Source: Acetobacteraceae bacterium
GTDB taxonomy: Bacteria; Pseudomonadota; Alphaproteobacteria; Acetobacterales; Acetobacteraceae
Length of the DNA stretch: 7,501 bases
Reading direction: 5' to 3'
NCBI GenBank assembly: GCA_947446625.1
Contig: CANFIE010000188.1
Span: 1-7,501, forward strand
The position numbers were made by a program, and so were the translations under genes. Positions 6,107-7,501 of this stretch are shown here, piece by piece; position 1 is the first letter of the stretch; each line of letters begins with the position of its first letter. Below the pieces are notes generated by a model. That model saw only the letters and a program-made list of their open reading frames with translations, was not told the DNA's origin and searched no databases.

Positions 6107-6688
6107 ATGCGCCGTACGAGCCGTGTAGTGTTGCTGGGTGTCGCCTGCCTCATGCCCTTGGCAGGCTGCGAGAACAACCAGCAGACCGGAGCTTTGCTGG
6201 GCGCTGGCGGTGGCGCCCTGGTGGGTGGCCTGGCCGGTCGTGCCATTGGCGGCAACCGCACCGGCGCCCTGGTGGGCATGCTGGCCGGCGCCGCCATTGG
6301 TGGCTTCGCCGGCAGCGTCATCGGCCAGCAGTTGGACGAACGCGACCGCGCCCGCGCCCAGCAGGCCACCATCGCCGTGCTCAAGGCCCCGCCGCCGCCG
6401 CCGGAGCAGATGGCGAGCTATGATCCCGGCAAGCCCGGCGACAAGCCCGAGCCGCAGGTGCGCCGCCCCAGCCGCCCCATGCCGCAGCAGCCGCGCACCC
6501 CGCCGGCCACGGCCAGTTGGCAATCCGACCAGAACAATAATCGCGGCTCGGTCACGCTGGTGGACGTCAACCGCTCGGGCAACACCGAATGCCGCACGGT
6601 GCGGGAAGTGGCCTATATCGGTGGGCGCGAAGTGGTGCAGAACAGCCGCTACTGCGATGGCGGCGACGGCAACTGGCGCCAGTCGTGA
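6107..6688 (+). CDS. Glycine-zipper lipoprotein, 17-kDa surface antigen-like
   Basis: This is a predicted envelope lipoprotein of 193 residues. Its signal peptide ends in the lipobox LAGC with Cys21 as the lipidation site; +2 is Glu, not Asp, so there is no classic inner-membrane retention signal. Residues 28-73 form a glycine zipper with GxxxG spacing, built from two near-identical 14-residue units (36-49 and 53-66). A Pro/Arg-rich linker follows (about 94-138). The C-terminal domain has Cys162 and Cys183, in TECRTVREVAYIGG and SRYCDGGDGNW. This is the pattern seen in the rickettsial 17-kDa antigen family, and the two Cys may form a disulfide. Such proteins are thought to sit in or near the outer membrane; no enzymatic role is known. 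The start at 6107 was chosen for its Shine-Dalgarno and clean signal peptide. The stop overlaps the next gene by 4 nt, so the two products probably act in the same compartment. Confidence 0.88.
   Translation: MRRTSRVVLLGVACLMPLAGCENNQQTGALLGAGGGALVGGLAGRAIGGNRTGALVGMLAGAAIGGFAGSVIGQQLDERDRARAQQATIAVLKAPPPPPEQMASYDPGKPGDKPEPQVRRPSRPMPQQPRTPPATASWQSDQNNNRGSVTLVDVNRSGNTECRTVREVAYIGGREVVQNSRYCDGGDGNWRQS
6212..6304 (+). repeat. 51-bp-period tandem repeat coding the glycine zipper
   Basis: Two 42-bp units (6212-6253 and 6263-6304) match at 33 of 42 bases by eye. They encode GALVGGLAGRAIGG and GALVGMLAGAAIGG, 12 of 14 residues identical. The first 14 bases, GGCGCCCTGGTGGG, are exact in both. This is an internal duplication within the zipper. 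Confidence 0.75.
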
Positions 6689-6701
6689 AGCCAGTCGTGA
6701 C
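6678..6701 (+). repeat. 12-bp tandem duplication across the stop/start junction
   Basis: GCCAGTCGTGA occurs at 6678-6688 and again at 6690-6700, giving a 12-bp unit copied in tandem with only its last base differing. Each copy contains GTGA, so the downstream gene has two in-frame GTG candidates (6685 and 6697). Only the first overlaps the lipoprotein stop. Confidence 0.8.
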
Positions 6702-7501
6702 GCGCTGGGCCCGCCTGCTGGCGGCAGCCGCGCTCGGCTGGTCCGGCGTTGCCCTGGCGCAGGGGCAGGCCCCTGCGCGCGGCCCGGCGCCCGCACCTGC
6801 CGCACCCGCCCCGGTGCAAGGCACCGCGCAACGCCCGGCCGCCACCACCCCCAATGAGGCCCCCGCCACCCGGGGCCTGGATGCCGGCATTCGCAACCCG
6901 CAGCAGATGCCGACCGACTCCACAGTGCCGACCCAACCGGCGGCGGAACCGGTCCGCACCGACACCCCGGCCCGGCTCGACATGCAACTGGTTCGCCGGG
7001 GCAATGCTGTGGTGCTGCAACTGCAAGGCCCCTTCGCGGTGGGCGACGCCTCGCGGTTTGAGCAAATCCTCTCCAGCACGCCCAATATCCGGGAAGTGGT
7101 GTTCAACTCCCCCGGCGGTTCGGTGGAGGATGGCCTGCGTATTGGCCGCATGATCCGCAGCCGCCGCATGGCCACCCGGGTGCCCACCGGCGGCATGTGC
7201 GCCAGCATCTGCACCATGGCCTTCCTCGGCGGCGTGGTCCGCAAGGTGGATGTCAACGCCAATTACTGCGTCCACATGTTCCGCGTGGGCGACCCCGATG
7301 TGTATGGCCAGGTCACCGCCCTCATCCAGCAGGGCGGCACCGATGTGGCCGGACGGCTGATCGAGGATATCCAGGGCCGCGCCGCCCTGGTGGCCGCCGC
7401 CTGGGCCCGCTACCTCATTGAGATGCAGGTCTCGCTGCGGATCATGACGCCCACCTTCCGTACCAGCACCCGCGGCGTCTATTGCCTGGAACAGGACGAA
7501 C
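6685..7501 (+). CDS. Secreted ClpP-like serine-protease-fold protein, 3' end outside window
   Basis: The frame is open from GTG 6685 to the window edge, giving 272 visible codons and no stop. Residues 1-25 look like a Sec signal peptide (positive start, Ala/Leu core, ALA before Gln26). A Pro/Ala-rich linker reaches about residue 100, followed by a ClpP/crotonase-like domain. NSPGGSVEDGLRIGRMI (141-157) is the usual strand-PGG-helix. MCASICTMAFLGG carries the candidate nucleophile Ser174, and CVHMF carries candidate His197; the 23-residue spacing resembles the ClpP Ser-His pair. The Asp is not identified. This fits the COG3904-type periplasmic ClpP-like family. Cys172, Cys176, Cys195 and Cys267 could form disulfides. 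The GTG overlaps the lipoprotein stop by 4 nt; a second GTG at 6697 is possible. Neither has a good Shine-Dalgarno. Fold and export are likely; proteolysis is inferred. Confidence 0.85.
   Translation, partial: MKPVVTRWARLLAAAALGWSGVALAQGQAPARGPAPAPAAPAPVQGTAQRPAATTPNEAPATRGLDAGIRNPQQMPTDSTVPTQPAAEPVRTDTPARLDMQLVRRGNAVVLQLQGPFAVGDASRFEQILSSTPNIREVVFNSPGGSVEDGLRIGRMIRSRRMATRVPTGGMCASICTMAFLGGVVRKVDVNANYCVHMFRVGDPDVYGQVTALIQQGGTDVAGRLIEDIQGRAALVAAAWARYLIEMQVSLRIMTPTFRTSTRGVYCLEQDE

Noticed and set aside
6072..6128. 18-codon upstream ORF beginning at ATG 6072 and overlapping the lipoprotein start in another frame
   Set aside because: It has no Shine-Dalgarno and no leader-peptide pattern such as a run of one amino acid; probably chance.
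5897..6805. 302-codon minus-strand frame spanning the gap and the lipoprotein
   Set aside because: It is antisense to a well-supported lipoprotein and its content mirrors the repeat codons; no Shine-Dalgarno or domain is seen.

Overview
The window is GC-rich DNA with strongly G/C-biased third codon positions, and every gene lies on the + strand. The gene families point to an alphaproteobacterium, probably in the Rhodospirillales/Acetobacterales. The clues are a glutamine-dependent NadE, a zinc-ligand-less GluRS of the 'SKRLGSL' type, a TrmJ-type methyltransferase directly after cysS, and a 17-kDa-antigen-like lipoprotein with a ClpP-like secreted protein. The exact genus cannot be read from the sequence.

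There are three blocks. Block 1 (1-3241) holds the 3' part of nadE, two small acidic proteins of unknown function that are visibly related to each other, and gltX. Each of these genes overlaps the next by exactly 4 nt. Block 2 (3374-5952) holds cysS and a TrmJ-type tRNA 2'-O-methyltransferase with an extra N-terminal domain, again overlapping by 4 nt. Block 3 (6107 to the window end) holds a glycine-zipper lipoprotein and, overlapping by 4 nt through a GTG start, a secreted ClpP-like serine-protease-fold protein that runs off the right edge. The two gaps between blocks (132 and 154 nt) contain hairpins and share a 14-nt identical motif.

Functionally, blocks 1 and 2 are housekeeping: NAD synthesis, charging of tRNA with Glu and Cys, and tRNA anticodon-loop modification. 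Block 3 is an envelope pair. I see no mobile element, CRISPR array, tRNA, rRNA or integration site. The points most worth a second look are the pair of small paralogues in the nadE-gltX operon, the N-terminal extension of the methyltransferase, the motif shared by the two gaps, and the 12-bp tandem duplication at the lipoprotein/protease junction.
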